Below are positions 63,924 through 64,000 of a stretch of DNA of 64,000 bases, piece by piece (position 1 is the first letter of the stretch; every line of letters starts with the position of its first letter). Location of the stretch: positions 496,001 through 560,000 of the forward strand of contig NZ_SHKY01000001.1 of assembly GCF_004217545.1 (NCBI RefSeq). The letters are read 5' to 3'. The notes below the pieces were generated by a model, which did not search any database, was not told the origin of the DNA, and saw only the letters and a program-made list of their open reading frames with translations. Origin of the DNA: Krasilnikovia cinnamomea. Lineage in GTDB: Bacteria > Actinomycetota > Actinomycetes > Mycobacteriales > Micromonosporaceae. The position numbers were made by a program, and so were the translations under genes.

Positions 63924-64000
63924 ATGAGTGTCATCCAGGGCGACCGCCGGACCTTCTACCAGTTGCTGGTGAGCACCCTGCTGGTATTAGTGGCCAACTT
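63924..64000 (+). CDS. Start of a membrane protein (MFS-like), cut by window end
   Basis: Twenty-five residues are visible: MSVIQGDRRTFYQLLVSTLL then VLVANF. A short cytoplasmic head runs into a first membrane helix, as in major facilitator transporters of actinobacteria. The remainder lies outside the window, so the family is tentative. Confidence 0.45.
   Translation, partial: MSVIQGDRRTFYQLLVSTLLVLVAN

Overview
The window is high-GC DNA with GTG/TTG starts, overlapping ATGA/TGATG gene junctions and actinobacterial families throughout (a resuscitation-promoting-factor-like lysozyme behind a c-di-AMP riboswitch, a branched-chain dehydrogenase with an Lrp regulator, SpoIIE/STAS switches, DUF3558-type lipoprotein). 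A filamentous actinomycete, probably in or near the Micromonosporaceae, fits best. The genus is an inference; no rRNA is present.

Layout. (1) 1-13.5 kb is ordinary chromosome: a partner-switching phosphatase/kinase/STAS trio, a TetM-like ribosomal protection protein, a translationally coupled operon for the E1-alpha, E1-beta and E2 subunits of a branched-chain 2-oxoacid dehydrogenase that ends in a lipoate-ligase-like gene and is read away from a divergent Lrp/AsnC regulator, small membrane proteins, and a secreted Rpf/LysM protein. (2) 13.5-20 kb is a scarred insertion zone: a truncated SpoU methylase, a membrane-anchored SAVED-domain protein of CBASS type, an orphan excisionase-like protein, a macro-domain protein, a broken tyrosine integrase, an intact IS5-family element and the 3' end of a tRNA (probably tRNA-Pro). 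(3) 19.75-29.8 kb is a Wadjet type I anti-plasmid system (jetA-B-C-D) between two diverged direct repeats of about 185 bp, invaded by a decayed ISL3-family element. (4) 30-33.5 kb has small accessory genes, a HicB-like protein and an IS3-family element. (5) 33.5-42.5 kb is a tight four-gene operon: an Fe-S PD-(D/E)XK nuclease, an SF1 helicase, a type III Mod-like methylase and a Res-like helicase. I cannot match this combination to a named defence system; it is the strongest candidate for something new. (6) 42.7-45.3 kb is a nest of insertion sequences (an IS3 inside an IS5-type element). (7) 45.5-49.2 kb is a lower-GC two-gene restriction-modification module: a nuclease-methylase plus a separate specificity-like subunit. 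(8) 49.2-51.2 kb holds IS debris, a fragment of a phosphorothioate-sensing restriction enzyme, and an immunity gene followed by a truncated second copy. (9) 51.3-62.2 kb is a polymorphic-toxin operon: a secreted LamG protein, a 2,244-residue Rhs protein with a HINT domain and a C-terminal deaminase-like toxin, then the immunity gene. (10) From 62.6 kb a PIG-V-like mannosyltransferase and the start of a further membrane protein resume the chromosome.

Roughly 13.5-51 kb therefore reads as a composite defence island built by repeated integration and IS activity, with at least four different defence modules, next to an inter-bacterial toxin locus.
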